NCBI RefSeq assembly: GCF_022802975.1
Contig: NZ_JAFEVZ010000005.1
Coordinates: 62,001 to 126,000 of the forward strand
Length of the DNA: 64,000 nt
Direction of reading: 5' to 3'
Origin: Flavobacterium pectinovorum
Lineage (GTDB): Bacteria > Bacteroidota > Bacteroidia > Flavobacteriales > Flavobacteriaceae
The notes below the pieces were generated by a model. It was not told where the DNA came from. It made no database searches and saw only the letters and a program-made list of their open reading frames with translations. Positions 51,381 through 58,971 of the stretch are shown in pieces. Every line of letters begins with the position of its first letter. Positions within the stretch are counted from its first letter, which is position 1. The position numbers and the translations under genes were made by a program.

Positions 51381-51857
51381 ATGGAAACAAGTATAACCTT
51401 AATTGGTATTGTGATTGCGGTCATAGTAGCCATTCCCATCTATTTTTCGGCACGATCAAGTGCTGCAAACAAATCTAAAATTCTAAATATTAAAAAGAAA
51501 TTTAATCCGGTTCATCCGCAGGATTTTGATTTAACTGAATCTCAAAGCAACAAAACACTTACTATAGACCAAAAAAACAGAAAATTCATTCTGATGAATT
51601 TTAATCCAAATCAACAGGAATCAACGTTTTTAGATTTAAAAAGTGTTTCTTCCTGCAAATTAGTTTTGACTACTGATGGAAATTCAGACACTATTCTTAA
51701 AATAGATTTTGAATTTCAGGAAAAGGAAACTTCTAAAAAAATCACAATACCATTCTATGATTTTGATGACGACCGCATCAAACAAATAAGCGCTTACCAA
51801 GATCATCAGTTTGCAAAAAAATGGCTTAAAATCATTCAAGATTCTATTTCACGTTAG
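51381..51857 (+). CDS. hypothetical protein with N-terminal membrane anchor
   Basis: From ATG 51381 the protein has 158 aa. One N-terminal hydrophobic segment (TLIGIVIAVIVAIPIYFSA) is followed by a soluble domain with alternating strands (KTLTIDQKNRKFILMNF and ILKIDFEFQEK). Family not recognised. A frame from 51318 would add 21 residues with a second hydrophobic stretch and is less likely. A weak terminator follows. Confidence 0.6.
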   Translation: METSITLIGIVIAVIVAIPIYFSARSSAANKSKILNIKKKFNPVHPQDFDLTESQSNKTLTIDQKNRKFILMNFNPNQQESTFLDLKSVSSCKLVLTTDGNSDTILKIDFEFQEKETSKKITIPFYDFDDDRIKQISAYQDHQFAKKWLKIIQDSISR

Positions 51858-51870
51858 TTATTTAATTCAG

Positions 51871-51901
51871 AAAAGAGGCTCATCATGGGTCTCTTTTTAT
51901 T
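51871..51901 (+). terminator. weak terminator
   Basis: AAAAGAG pairs with CTCTTTT around 13 nt, followed by TATTTT. Confidence 0.55.
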
Positions 51902-51912
51902 TTAGTTCTAAT

Positions 51913-51956
51913 ATGATATTTATCATTTTAATTTCTTAGGTAATAAAGTAATTTTG
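51913..51956 (+). promoter_or_regulatory. FNR-type site and promoter of hemN
   Basis: A perfect palindrome ATGAT-ATTT-ATCAT (51913-51926) lies 50 bp upstream of the hemN ATG. A -7 element TAATTTTG (51949-51956) follows with 29.5 bp from palindrome centre to its first base. This corresponds to class II activation at about -41.5. The site matches those before ccoS and ccoI. Confidence 0.7.
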
Positions 51957-51976
51957 ATTCTCTAAATTGTTTTTTT

Positions 51977-53341
51977 ATGGAAATTTCACTGATTCAAAAA
52001 TACAATGTTCCGGGACCAAGATATACAAGTTATCCAACTGTTCCTTATTGGAATGAAAACGACTTTACCCAACAAAAATGGATTGAATCGCTCCAAAAAT
52101 CATTTACAGAAAGCAACTCTAAAAACGGAATAAGTTTATACATCCATTTACCTTTCTGTGAAAGTATGTGTACCTTTTGCGGCTGCAACAAACGAATTAC
52201 CAAAAACCATTCGGTTGAAGAAAAGTATATTCAGGCTGTTTTAAAAGAATGGAGTTTATATTGCGATTTACTTTCTGAAAGACCCATTATAAAAGAAATT
52301 CATTTGGGCGGTGGAACTCCTACTTTTTTCTCTGTAAATAATTTAGAAAATCTTATAAACGGTATTTTTAATTTGGCAGATAAAGCTGAAAATTACGAAT
52401 TCAGTTTTGAGGGCCATCCTAATAATACTACTTACGAACAGCTAAAAAAACTATATGATTTAGGCTTTCGCAGAGTGAGTTTCGGAGTTCAGGATTATTC
52501 CGAAAAAGTGCAAAAAGCGATTCACCGTATTCAGCCATTTCATAATGTTGCCAAAGTTACTTTTTGGGCAAAAGAAATTGGTTATACTTCCATCGGGCAT
52601 GATATTATATTCGGATTGCCTTTTCAGACCATAGAAAATGTTATTGACACCGTTGAAAAAACAAACTCTTTAAAACCGGACCGACTGGCTTTTTACAGCT
52701 ACGCTCATGTGCCCTGGATTAAAGGAAACGGGCAGCGCGGATTTAATGACGAAGACTTGCCAAAAGATGCCGAAAAAAGAAAACTATACGAAATTGGAAA
52801 AAAAATGCTCTCTAAATATGGTTATCATGAAATTGGCATGGATCACTTTGCCTTAACCTCAGACAGTCTGTATAAAGCAGCACAGCATAAAACCCTGCAT
52901 AGAAATTTTATGGGTTACAGCGCCTCCAAAACACAATTGATGATTGGGTTAGGTGTCTCCTCTATTAGTGATAGCTGGTATGGTTTTGCCCAAAACAATA
53001 AAAATCTTGAAGAATATTATCAATTGATAGACGCAGACCAGCTTCCGGTTGTGAAAGGACATATCTTAAATGACGAAGATTTAATTATTAGAAAACACAT
53101 CCTAAATTTAACCTGTACTCTTGAAACTTCCTGGAATAACGAAGCTCTTTATTTTGAAGAACTTCCTTTTGTTTTATTAGATTTAAAAGAAATGGAAAGA
53201 GATCAGTTACTTGTAATTGAAGAAAATAAAATCATTATTACAGAAGCCGGAAGACCATTTGTCCGCAACATCTGTATGGCTTTTGATTTGCATTTAAAAA
53301 GAAAATCACCGGAAACTAATTTGTTTTCGATGACTGTTTAA
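51977..53341 (+). CDS. hemN: oxygen-independent coproporphyrinogen III oxidase
   Basis: The 454-aa radical SAM enzyme decarboxylates coproporphyrinogen III to protoporphyrinogen IX without oxygen. The 4Fe-4S motif is CESMCTFCGC (CxxxCxxCxC, about residues 63-72), as in true HemN rather than HemW. GGGTPTFF binds SAM, and the N-terminal KYNVPGPRYTSYPT trip-wire region is present. The HemN C-terminal domain is complete. An FNR-type site upstream fits low-oxygen expression together with the cbb3 oxidase. Confidence 0.96.
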   Translation: MEISLIQKYNVPGPRYTSYPTVPYWNENDFTQQKWIESLQKSFTESNSKNGISLYIHLPFCESMCTFCGCNKRITKNHSVEEKYIQAVLKEWSLYCDLLSERPIIKEIHLGGGTPTFFSVNNLENLINGIFNLADKAENYEFSFEGHPNNTTYEQLKKLYDLGFRRVSFGVQDYSEKVQKAIHRIQPFHNVAKVTFWAKEIGYTSIGHDIIFGLPFQTIENVIDTVEKTNSLKPDRLAFYSYAHVPWIKGNGQRGFNDEDLPKDAEKRKLYEIGKKMLSKYGYHEIGMDHFALTSDSLYKAAQHKTLHRNFMGYSASKTQLMIGLGVSSISDSWYGFAQNNKNLEEYYQLIDADQLPVVKGHILNDEDLIIRKHILNLTCTLETSWNNEALYFEELPFVLLDLKEMERDQLLVIEENKIIITEAGRPFVRNICMAFDLHLKRKSPETNLFSMTV

Positions 53342-53426
53342 AAGGAGCAGTGATTTTATATTATTTGAATAGATATTTTTTGTCACAGCTAATTGAGGTG
53401 AAAGTGTAATTTATAACGAAAAAGAT

Positions 53427-53533
53427 TATATTTGAAAAAATATAAAACGAAAAACCTTCGTATATACATCTAAATTTGGATAGATCTGCGAATGTTTATT
53501 TCGCATATTTACTAGTTATAGGCTAGTTGTGCC
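53427..53533 (+). repeat. cassette-leader-like repeat, copy B
   Basis: TATATTTG (-7-like, 53427-53434), then CTTCGTATATACATCTAAA, GGATAGAT, GCGAATGTTTATTTCG and GTTGTGCC (53526-53533). It parallels 17588-17685. It stands 60 bp before a small lipoprotein gene. Confidence 0.55.
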
Positions 53534-53594
53534 GAAATTACGCAGAAGAGAATAATCAGAAAACAAACAGTTAGTGAAAAATAATATTTCAAAA

Positions 53595-54080
53595 ATGAAA
53601 AAACTCATTTCAATAATAGTATTAGTTTTATTCTGTAGTTGCGAAAAGAAAAAAGAAAGTTGCTTTACAAACTTTACTTATTCAAAAGGTAATATTAAAA
53701 CGAGTTATAGATTAAAATTTAATTCTTCAGATACAGTTTACTATTTAGATTATTATCCTTTTGGAAAAAAAGGTTTGTACTATTTTTTGCTTGAACAGAA
53801 TGAGAAAAAAATATTAGATAGTTTAATCTGTGATTTTAAATTCCCCATTAAAGATTCTGTCTTATTAAATGATCAAATAAACGATGGAACAACAATAGCT
53901 TTTTCAATAGACAGTAAAAGATTAATGTTACACGGTCATAAAGGACCAAAAGAGTTTTGGGAATTTGAAGAATGGATGGATAATTTGAAAATTTACAAAC
54001 AGTTAAAACCGATAAATAGAAAAATAAAATTTGACAAGTTTGATAAAATGTTTCCTGTCCCTCCTCATATCATCAATTAA
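53595..54080 (+). CDS. hypothetical lipoprotein
   Basis: From ATG 53595 the protein has 161 aa with a lipoprotein signal (MKKLISIIVLVLFCSC; lipobox Cys at 14 or 16). The mature part is strand-rich and aromatic (TSYRLKFNSSDTVYYLDYYP). No family is recognised. A GTG at 53574 is an unlikely earlier start. Like the gene at 17691 it follows a cassette-leader-like repeat, and a repeat island begins 9 bp after its stop. Confidence 0.6.
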   Translation: MKKLISIIVLVLFCSCEKKKESCFTNFTYSKGNIKTSYRLKFNSSDTVYYLDYYPFGKKGLYYFLLEQNEKKILDSLICDFKFPIKDSVLLNDQINDGTTIAFSIDSKRLMLHGHKGPKEFWEFEEWMDNLKIYKQLKPINRKIKFDKFDKMFPVPPHIIN

Positions 54081-54088
54081 TAACTCAC

Positions 54089-54268
54089 TCTGGCGCTCGT
54101 TTGCAACGAGTGCCTACATAAATTAAAAGATAAATTGTAGCATTTGTAGTGCGGTTATTAAAACAAAAGTTCATTATAAATTTGTAGAATTCATGTAAAC
54201 AGCCGCATTGCAAACGCTTTATTTAGTTTCTATAAGTAAACAGATACTCGTTGCAAACGAGCACCAGA
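54089..54268 (+). repeat. palindrome-ended ~180-bp element, copy 1 of the repeat island
   Basis: The ends are inverted: TCTGGCGCTCGTTTGCAACG against CTCGTTGCAAACGAGCACCA. Each end contains its own small palindrome CTCGTT-TGC-AACGAG. The interior carries GTGCGGTTATTAAAACAAAA. Copy 2 lies at 54551-54733 in the same direction. It is non-coding, REP/MITE-like. Confidence 0.8.
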
Positions 54269-54550
54269 TTGAACTTCTGGCATGAATACAACTCAGTTTT
54301 CTCAAACACAGTGCTTTTACACAAATAAAATCCGATTTGCCTCAGGAAGCAACGTTTCTAACATGAATTAAACTCATTTCACCTCAGATGCAGCGCTTCT
54401 GGCATGAATAGAACTCAGTTTGCTTCAAACGCAGCGCTTTTGGCATAAATAAAACTCGGTTTGCCTTAGAAGCAACGTTTCTAACATGAATTACACCCAT
54501 TCTACCTCAGATACAGCGCTTCTGACATAAATAGAACTCAGTTTGCTCCC
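54269..54550 (+). repeat. higher-order tandem repeat (40-42-bp units)
   Basis: Seven units begin at about 54275, 54315, 54355, 54397, 54438, 54478 and 54520. Units 1, 4 and 7 read TTCTG(G/A)CAT(G/A)AATA; units 2 and 5 TTTT..CA(C/T)AAATAAAA; units 3 and 6 TTTCTAACATGAATTA. The true period is therefore a ~122-bp trimer. There is no long open frame. It sits exactly between two copies of the palindrome-ended element. Confidence 0.8.
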
Positions 54551-54733
54551 TCTAGTGCTCGTTTGCAACGAGTGCCTACATAAATTTAAAAGATAAATTG
54601 TAACATTTATAATGCGGTTATTAAAACAAAAGGTCATTATAAATTTGTAGGGAATTCATGTAAACAGTCGCGTTGCAAACGCTTTATTTAGTTTCTATAA
54701 GTAAACAGGTACTCGTTGCAAACGAGCACCAGA
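54551..54733 (+). repeat. palindrome-ended ~180-bp element, copy 2
   Basis: Nearly identical to 54089-54268, including both terminal CTCGTTTGCAACGAG-type palindromes. It differs by a few substitutions and small insertions. Confidence 0.8.
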
Positions 54734-54756
54734 TTGAAGTGGGCACGGATTTTCAT

Positions 54757-54835
54757 TCCTGCAAGGTTTACAAAACATTGTAGGTATTATTAACCTAACG
54801 GAATACCTACAAGGTCAAAAAAAGACCTTGCAGGA
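54757..54835. repeat. nested CCTGCAAGGT / TTGTAGGTATT hairpin
   Basis: An outer pair TCCTGCAAGGT (54757-54767) / ACCTTGCAGGA (54825-54835) encloses an inner pair TTGTAGGTATT (54778-54788) / AATACCTACAA (54802-54812). It lies 29 bp after the stop of the SafE-like gene on the minus strand and may end that operon. Confidence 0.75.
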
Positions 54836-54863
54836 AAGCATCAGATTTCGCAAATTGATATTT

Positions 54864-55565
54864 TCAATGACAATCAGGACTCCCCTGTACAAACAAACTC
54901 ATATTAGAGGGAGAAACATACGGAATTCCTAATCCTAAACCTCTGAGAATAAACAAAACTCCAATTATTACAGCGACATAAGGAATTGCTTTTTGAATTT
55001 TATTTCGAAAGGGCAGTTTTAGTAAAGAATGAATATAAACCACAATCGTCATTAAAGGTATCGTTCCCAATCCGAACAAAAGCATGTATAAAATGCCAAA
55101 AGAAGCACTTTGCATCGCTATGGCTCCAAATAAAGCTACATAGACCATTCCGCAGGGCAGGAAACCGTTTAATAATCCAATCGTAAATAGAGATTTGTAG
55201 CTTTTCTTTTTAAATTGGCTTCCCAAAGTAGATTTTAGGCTTGAAATAACTTTATAAACCGGTTTAGAGAAATTGTATTTAGAAAAGATTCTTTCCGGAA
55301 TTAAAACCGCAATTATCATCGCCAGGCCAATAAAAATTGACATTTTCTGTTGCAATCCGGCCAGAAAAAAACCTCTTCCTAAGAGTCCGAAAATCAATCC
55401 TATTGTGGCGTAGGCAGCTAATCTGCCTAAATGATAGGTGATAATCTGCATTACTTTTTTAGCTTCATTTTGATGATCAATCGGAAGCATCATTGCAATT
55501 GGACCACACATCCCCACGCAATGTAAACTGCTGATAAGTCCTAATATGAAAGCTGAATACAACAT
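54864..55565 (-). CDS. sulfite exporter TauE/SafE-like membrane protein of the cbb3 locus
   Basis: The 233-aa protein has about six membrane helices. It opens with YSAFILGLISSLHCVGMCGPIAMMLP; the paired Cys and LHCVGMCGP motif are typical of the DsbD/UreH-like subfamily found with cytochrome oxidase genes. The second half repeats the pattern (LNGFLPCGMVYVALFGAI). A role in copper delivery or redox supply to the oxidase is suggested by context. Last gene of the cco cluster. Confidence 0.82.
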   Translation of the reverse strand: MLYSAFILGLISSLHCVGMCGPIAMMLPIDHQNEAKKVMQIITYHLGRLAAYATIGLIFGLLGRGFFLAGLQQKMSIFIGLAMIIAVLIPERIFSKYNFSKPVYKVISSLKSTLGSQFKKKSYKSLFTIGLLNGFLPCGMVYVALFGAIAMQSASFGILYMLLFGLGTIPLMTIVVYIHSLLKLPFRNKIQKAIPYVAVIIGVLFILRGLGLGIPYVSPSNMSLFVQGSPDCH

Positions 55566-55610
55566 TTATTTTTTATTTTTTGCAACAGATTTAATGATTA
55601 AAATAATTTT

Positions 55611-55680
55611 TAAAATCTGCTGAATCTGCAAAATCTGCGTGAAAATTTTGGCACGCAGATTCAGCAGATTTTGCAGATTC
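55611..55680. repeat. AATCTGC short-word hairpin inside the cco cluster
   Basis: Three (A)AATCTGC words (55611-55641) face three GCAGATT words (55652-55680) across a short AT loop, giving a long stem. It lies between fixH and the SafE-like gene and could weaken readthrough or stabilise mRNA. Confidence 0.7.
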
Positions 55681-55721
55681 AAAAACTAAAAATAACTTCA
55701 ATTTTTACCTGCTCACGTTTT

Positions 55722-56171
55722 TTAATTAACGTAAATAACCTCTTTGGTTAAGTATTTTTTGCCTTCATACTGCCATTCCATATTGACATCCCAGCGTCCT
55801 TTTACCAATTTCTTTTGCGGAATAAGTATAGATGAATTTGTTAAAGCAATTTGGGTATTAAAATCAAACTTTTTGTTTGAAGGACGATAAAGCAAAACGT
55901 TTCCTTTTAGTTTATTGCTTTCGAAAGTTTCCGGGAAAGTGATTTTTACTCCGTCTTCGACATACTTAATCGAAGGTTTGTACTGTAAATCATGTGCATT
56001 CTGAATGCGTGCCATTTCGTCCTGAAAATGCGAATCGTGTTTGTAATACTCTTCAACAACTAAATCATTGTCGTATTTACTGTTTGACTGTACTTCAAAA
56101 ACAAAATATAAAATGAAAGTCATAAACAATCCGAATGCTATGACAATTCCTGTTCCCCAATTGATTTTCAT
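55722..56171 (-). CDS. fixH: FixH/CcoH-family cbb3 oxidase assembly protein
   Basis: The 149-aa protein has one N-terminal membrane helix (GTGIVIAFGLFMTFILYFVF) and a periplasmic beta domain. VVEEYYKHDSHFQDEMARI is the FixH motif. It aids assembly or copper loading of cbb3 oxidase. A ~180-bp repeat element separates it from ccoG, although all genes share direction. Confidence 0.88.
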   Translation of the reverse strand: MKINWGTGIVIAFGLFMTFILYFVFEVQSNSKYDNDLVVEEYYKHDSHFQDEMARIQNAHDLQYKPSIKYVEDGVKITFPETFESNKLKGNVLLYRPSNKKFDFNTQIALTNSSILIPQKKLVKGRWDVNMEWQYEGKKYLTKEVIYVN

Positions 56172-56189
56172 AATATTGTTATTTTAAAA

Positions 56190-56368
56190 TGGGAGTAATT
56201 AGTTTTGATAATGATTTTTCGTCAGTTCGAGTAATCCCGATTTTTCATCGGGATTGTATCGAGAACAGAAAAATCATCATTAAAGATGGTTCTCGATACA
56301 TTTTTTGTTCCGTTTCTCTGCACAAAAAACACTCGAACTGACGTTTAATAATTACACCCAAAGGGTTA
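56190..56368 (+). repeat. ~185-bp dispersed hairpin repeat inside the cco cluster
   Basis: Same orientation as 13638-13824: GTCAGTTCGAGT, ATCCCGAT-TTTTC-ATCGGGAT, TGTATCGAGAACAG, and at the right CACTCGAACTGACG and TAATTACACCCAAAGGGTTA. It lies in the gap between ccoG (stop 56402) and fixH (start 56171). Confidence 0.8.
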
Positions 56369-56401
56369 TATTTAAAATTATACCTTAAAAAAGTTTGTTG
56401 C

Positions 56402-57820
56402 TTAATTAAAACTTCTCGGACCTAAAAAATTAGTTGTTGTAGTTTCTAATAATTCATTACCGTTGTACACACCAATTTTAACTTTTGTCTTATCACTTTC
56501 CAAAAGAACTTCATTGATTTCGATGAATAATGTTCCCTGCGAAATTCCTTCTTTTGCTACTTTAAAATGCTGTTCTCCCACCTTGCTGATTTCGCCTTTC
56601 TGATCAATCAGCTCAAAATGAATATCGCTGTAATCTTTCATGGTCTTGTTTACGATTTTATAGGTGTAAACGTTACTGATTTTATCGCCTTTATGCTGGA
56701 AAAGCTGTCCGGGCAAACGCAAAATAATAGCTTCGACATTGGTTCTTAAAAACAGCATTCCGACAAAAACACTCAACAGGATAAATAAGACTGCTGTATA
56801 TCCTTTCATTCGGGCTGTGAATTTAAAAGGTTCTTTTTTCTCTATTTCGTCTTCAGAAGCATAACGAATCAATCCTTTTGGCAGACCCACTGAGTCCATA
56901 ATCGAGTCGCATTCGTCGATACAGGCGGTACAATTGGTACATTCTAATTGTGTTCCGTTTCGAATATCAATTCCCATCGGACAAACATGCACACATTGAT
57001 GGCAATCGATACAATCTCCTTTTCCGGTTAAAGCCCTGTCTTCTTTTTTATTAAATTTGGCACGACCCTGTTCTTTTTCGCCACGAACAAAATCATAAGC
57101 CACATTGATCGATTTATTATCTAAAAGTACTCCTTGTAATCTGCCGTAAGGACAGGCAATGATACAAACCTGTTCCCGAAACCATACAAAAACAAAATAA
57201 AAAACACCTGTAAAAATCAATAACGCAATAAAGTTACTTGCCTGCGAAACAGGCCCTTGCTCCATCATTAAAAACAAGGTATCACTACCGACCAAATAAG
57301 CAAGAAAAACATTTGCTATTCCGAAAGAAATCAGGAAGAAGACAAACCATTTCGTGAGTCTTTTTCGGATTTTATCAGCATTCCATTCCTGTCTTGCCAA
57401 ACGTGATTGGGCACCGCGGTCACCGTCTATCCAATATTCAATCCGGCGGAAAACCATTTCGAGGAAAATAGTCTGTGGACAAATCCATCCGCAAAATATC
57501 CTTCCGAAAACAACAGTAAACAAAATGATAAAGACAACCCCTACAAGCAATGAAATCACAAAAAGATAAAAATCCTGCGGCCAGAAAGGGAATCCAAAAA
57601 TATTAAAACGACGTTCAACAATATTGAACATCATAAATTGGTTTCCGTTAATTTTTATAAACGGATTTGCAATCAGAATCCCCAATAAAACATAACTGAC
57701 TATTTTGCGATAATCGTAAAACTTACCAGACGGTTTTTTAGGGAAAATAAATTTTCGTTTTCCGCCTTCATCAATAGTTCCGATGGTATCTCTAAAAGCT
57801 TCGTCTGGTAAATTTGACAT
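56402..57820 (-). CDS. ccoG: cbb3 oxidase accessory ferredoxin-like protein
   Basis: The 472-aa protein has about five membrane helices and two cytoplasmic 4Fe-4S motifs (CIDCHQCVHVCP and CTNCTACIDEC). Extra Cys in GRIFCGWICPQTIFLEM and CIIACPYGRLQG are typical of FixG/RdxA/CcoG. The C-terminal periplasmic Ig-like domain (about 375-472) is present. CcoG is a Cu(II) reductase needed for cbb3 assembly. It begins 5 bp after the ccoP stop, in the same operon. Confidence 0.94.
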   Translation of the reverse strand: MSNLPDEAFRDTIGTIDEGGKRKFIFPKKPSGKFYDYRKIVSYVLLGILIANPFIKINGNQFMMFNIVERRFNIFGFPFWPQDFYLFVISLLVGVVFIILFTVVFGRIFCGWICPQTIFLEMVFRRIEYWIDGDRGAQSRLARQEWNADKIRKRLTKWFVFFLISFGIANVFLAYLVGSDTLFLMMEQGPVSQASNFIALLIFTGVFYFVFVWFREQVCIIACPYGRLQGVLLDNKSINVAYDFVRGEKEQGRAKFNKKEDRALTGKGDCIDCHQCVHVCPMGIDIRNGTQLECTNCTACIDECDSIMDSVGLPKGLIRYASEDEIEKKEPFKFTARMKGYTAVLFILLSVFVGMLFLRTNVEAIILRLPGQLFQHKGDKISNVYTYKIVNKTMKDYSDIHFELIDQKGEISKVGEQHFKVAKEGISQGTLFIEINEVLLESDKTKVKIGVYNGNELLETTTTNFLGPRSFN

Positions 57821-57825
57821 GGTAA

Positions 57826-58767
57826 TTATTTTTTAACTGCTGTACTATCTGTTGTATTATTTGCTGTAGCATCTTTTTTTGGAGCGCTTTCATCTACCCA
57901 AACTTCTCCTTCAGCTTCTTTTGCGTCTTTTGGGTTACTTCCCTGCAATGACAAAATATAACTTGCCACTTTTTGAATTTCTTTTGGCTTCATACCATTG
58001 GTTTTCCATGAAACCATTCCTTTTCCGTCTCGTCCACCATTAGATATCGTGTGAAAAATTTCTTTAATTCCGCCACCTAAAATCCATTTATTATCTGTCA
58101 AGTTTGGACCAATCTGACCTCCTCCGTCTGCTCTGTGACAGGCAGCACAATTAGTGGTGAAAATTTCTTTACCTTCGGCTAAACTTGGAGCATCTGTAAG
58201 CAGGACAACTGTTTTTTCGTCCATCAGATCCGGAGCTGTTTTTAGGTATTCTTCTACCTCGATTTTTGCCTGAGCCATTTCTTTCTTCAATTCCATTTCC
58301 TGATTGTCTCCACCAAAAACGTCGAAGTAAAAAACATAAGCAACTCCAAAAACGATACAGATGTAAAATAAATACACCCACCAAGGCGGTAAATTATTGT
58401 CTAATTCTTTAATACCGTCATAATCATGATCCATCAACAAATCACCTTCTTTTTCAATTGGTTCTGTCTGGGTAAGTCTGTGCATCAAATTCTTAAACCA
58501 GGTACTTTCTTTTAAACTAAGGCTTTCTTCGTATGCCAGTTTTTCTTTTTCTTCAGGAGATAACAATTGATACATTACCCGATTTACAGCATTTAGCGTA
58601 ATTTCGATAGCAATCAGAATAAACAAAAAGACAAACAAAAAGACAGAAACCATTGGATATTTGATAAAAGCCGGTCTGTCGCCTGAGTCTATAAAATATT
58701 CCATCAAACCGAATACAATGAAGAAAATCAACGGTACTCTTACATATACGGGGAAAAACTTTTTCAT
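57826..58767 (-). CDS. ccoP: cbb3 oxidase cytochrome c subunit III, single haem
   Basis: The 313-aa protein has membrane helices at about residues 10-28, 38-60 and 129-150, an intervening charged region (65-125) and a C-terminal cytochrome c domain. Only one haem motif, CAACH (C207-H211), is visible, with GQIGPNLTDN and GMVSWK (Met ligand region). Proteobacterial CcoP has two haems. The charged Ala/Thr/Asp/Lys tail is low complexity. It passes electrons to the oxidase core. Two bases separate its start from ccoQ. Confidence 0.93.
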   Translation of the reverse strand: MKKFFPVYVRVPLIFFIVFGLMEYFIDSGDRPAFIKYPMVSVFLFVFLFILIAIEITLNAVNRVMYQLLSPEEKEKLAYEESLSLKESTWFKNLMHRLTQTEPIEKEGDLLMDHDYDGIKELDNNLPPWWVYLFYICIVFGVAYVFYFDVFGGDNQEMELKKEMAQAKIEVEEYLKTAPDLMDEKTVVLLTDAPSLAEGKEIFTTNCAACHRADGGGQIGPNLTDNKWILGGGIKEIFHTISNGGRDGKGMVSWKTNGMKPKEIQKVASYILSLQGSNPKDAKEAEGEVWVDESAPKKDATANNTTDSTAVKK

Positions 58768-58769
58768 TA

Positions 58770-58964
58770 TTATTTATCTTTTGAAGTTAAACTACAGCCA
58801 TCAACCAAAGGAATCTGACTCATTTCCTCAATTTTATCTTTTTTATATGAGAACACCCAAAAGCCTAATCCTACAAAAAAGAAGAAGAAAATCAGGAGAG
58901 AGAGAATCGGAAAAATTTCAATCCCCGAAATCGTCTCCATATTGTGTTTTATTTGTTCGAACAT
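58770..58964 (-). CDS. ccoQ: cbb3 oxidase subunit IV (CcoQ/FixQ)
   Basis: The 64-aa protein has one membrane helix (FPILSLLIFFFFFVGLGFWVF) followed by YKKDKIEEMSQIPL, the CcoQ pattern. CcoQ stabilises the complex. It lies between ccoNO and ccoP with gaps of 7 and 2 bp. Confidence 0.88.
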   Translation of the reverse strand: MFEQIKHNMETISGIEIFPILSLLIFFFFFVGLGFWVFSYKKDKIEEMSQIPLVDGCSLTSKDK

Positions 58965-58971
58965 AATGCTG

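Noticed and set aside
54269-54550. Possible CRISPR array
   Set aside because: Units are contiguous 40-42-bp tandem repeats without spacers, and no cas gene is present.
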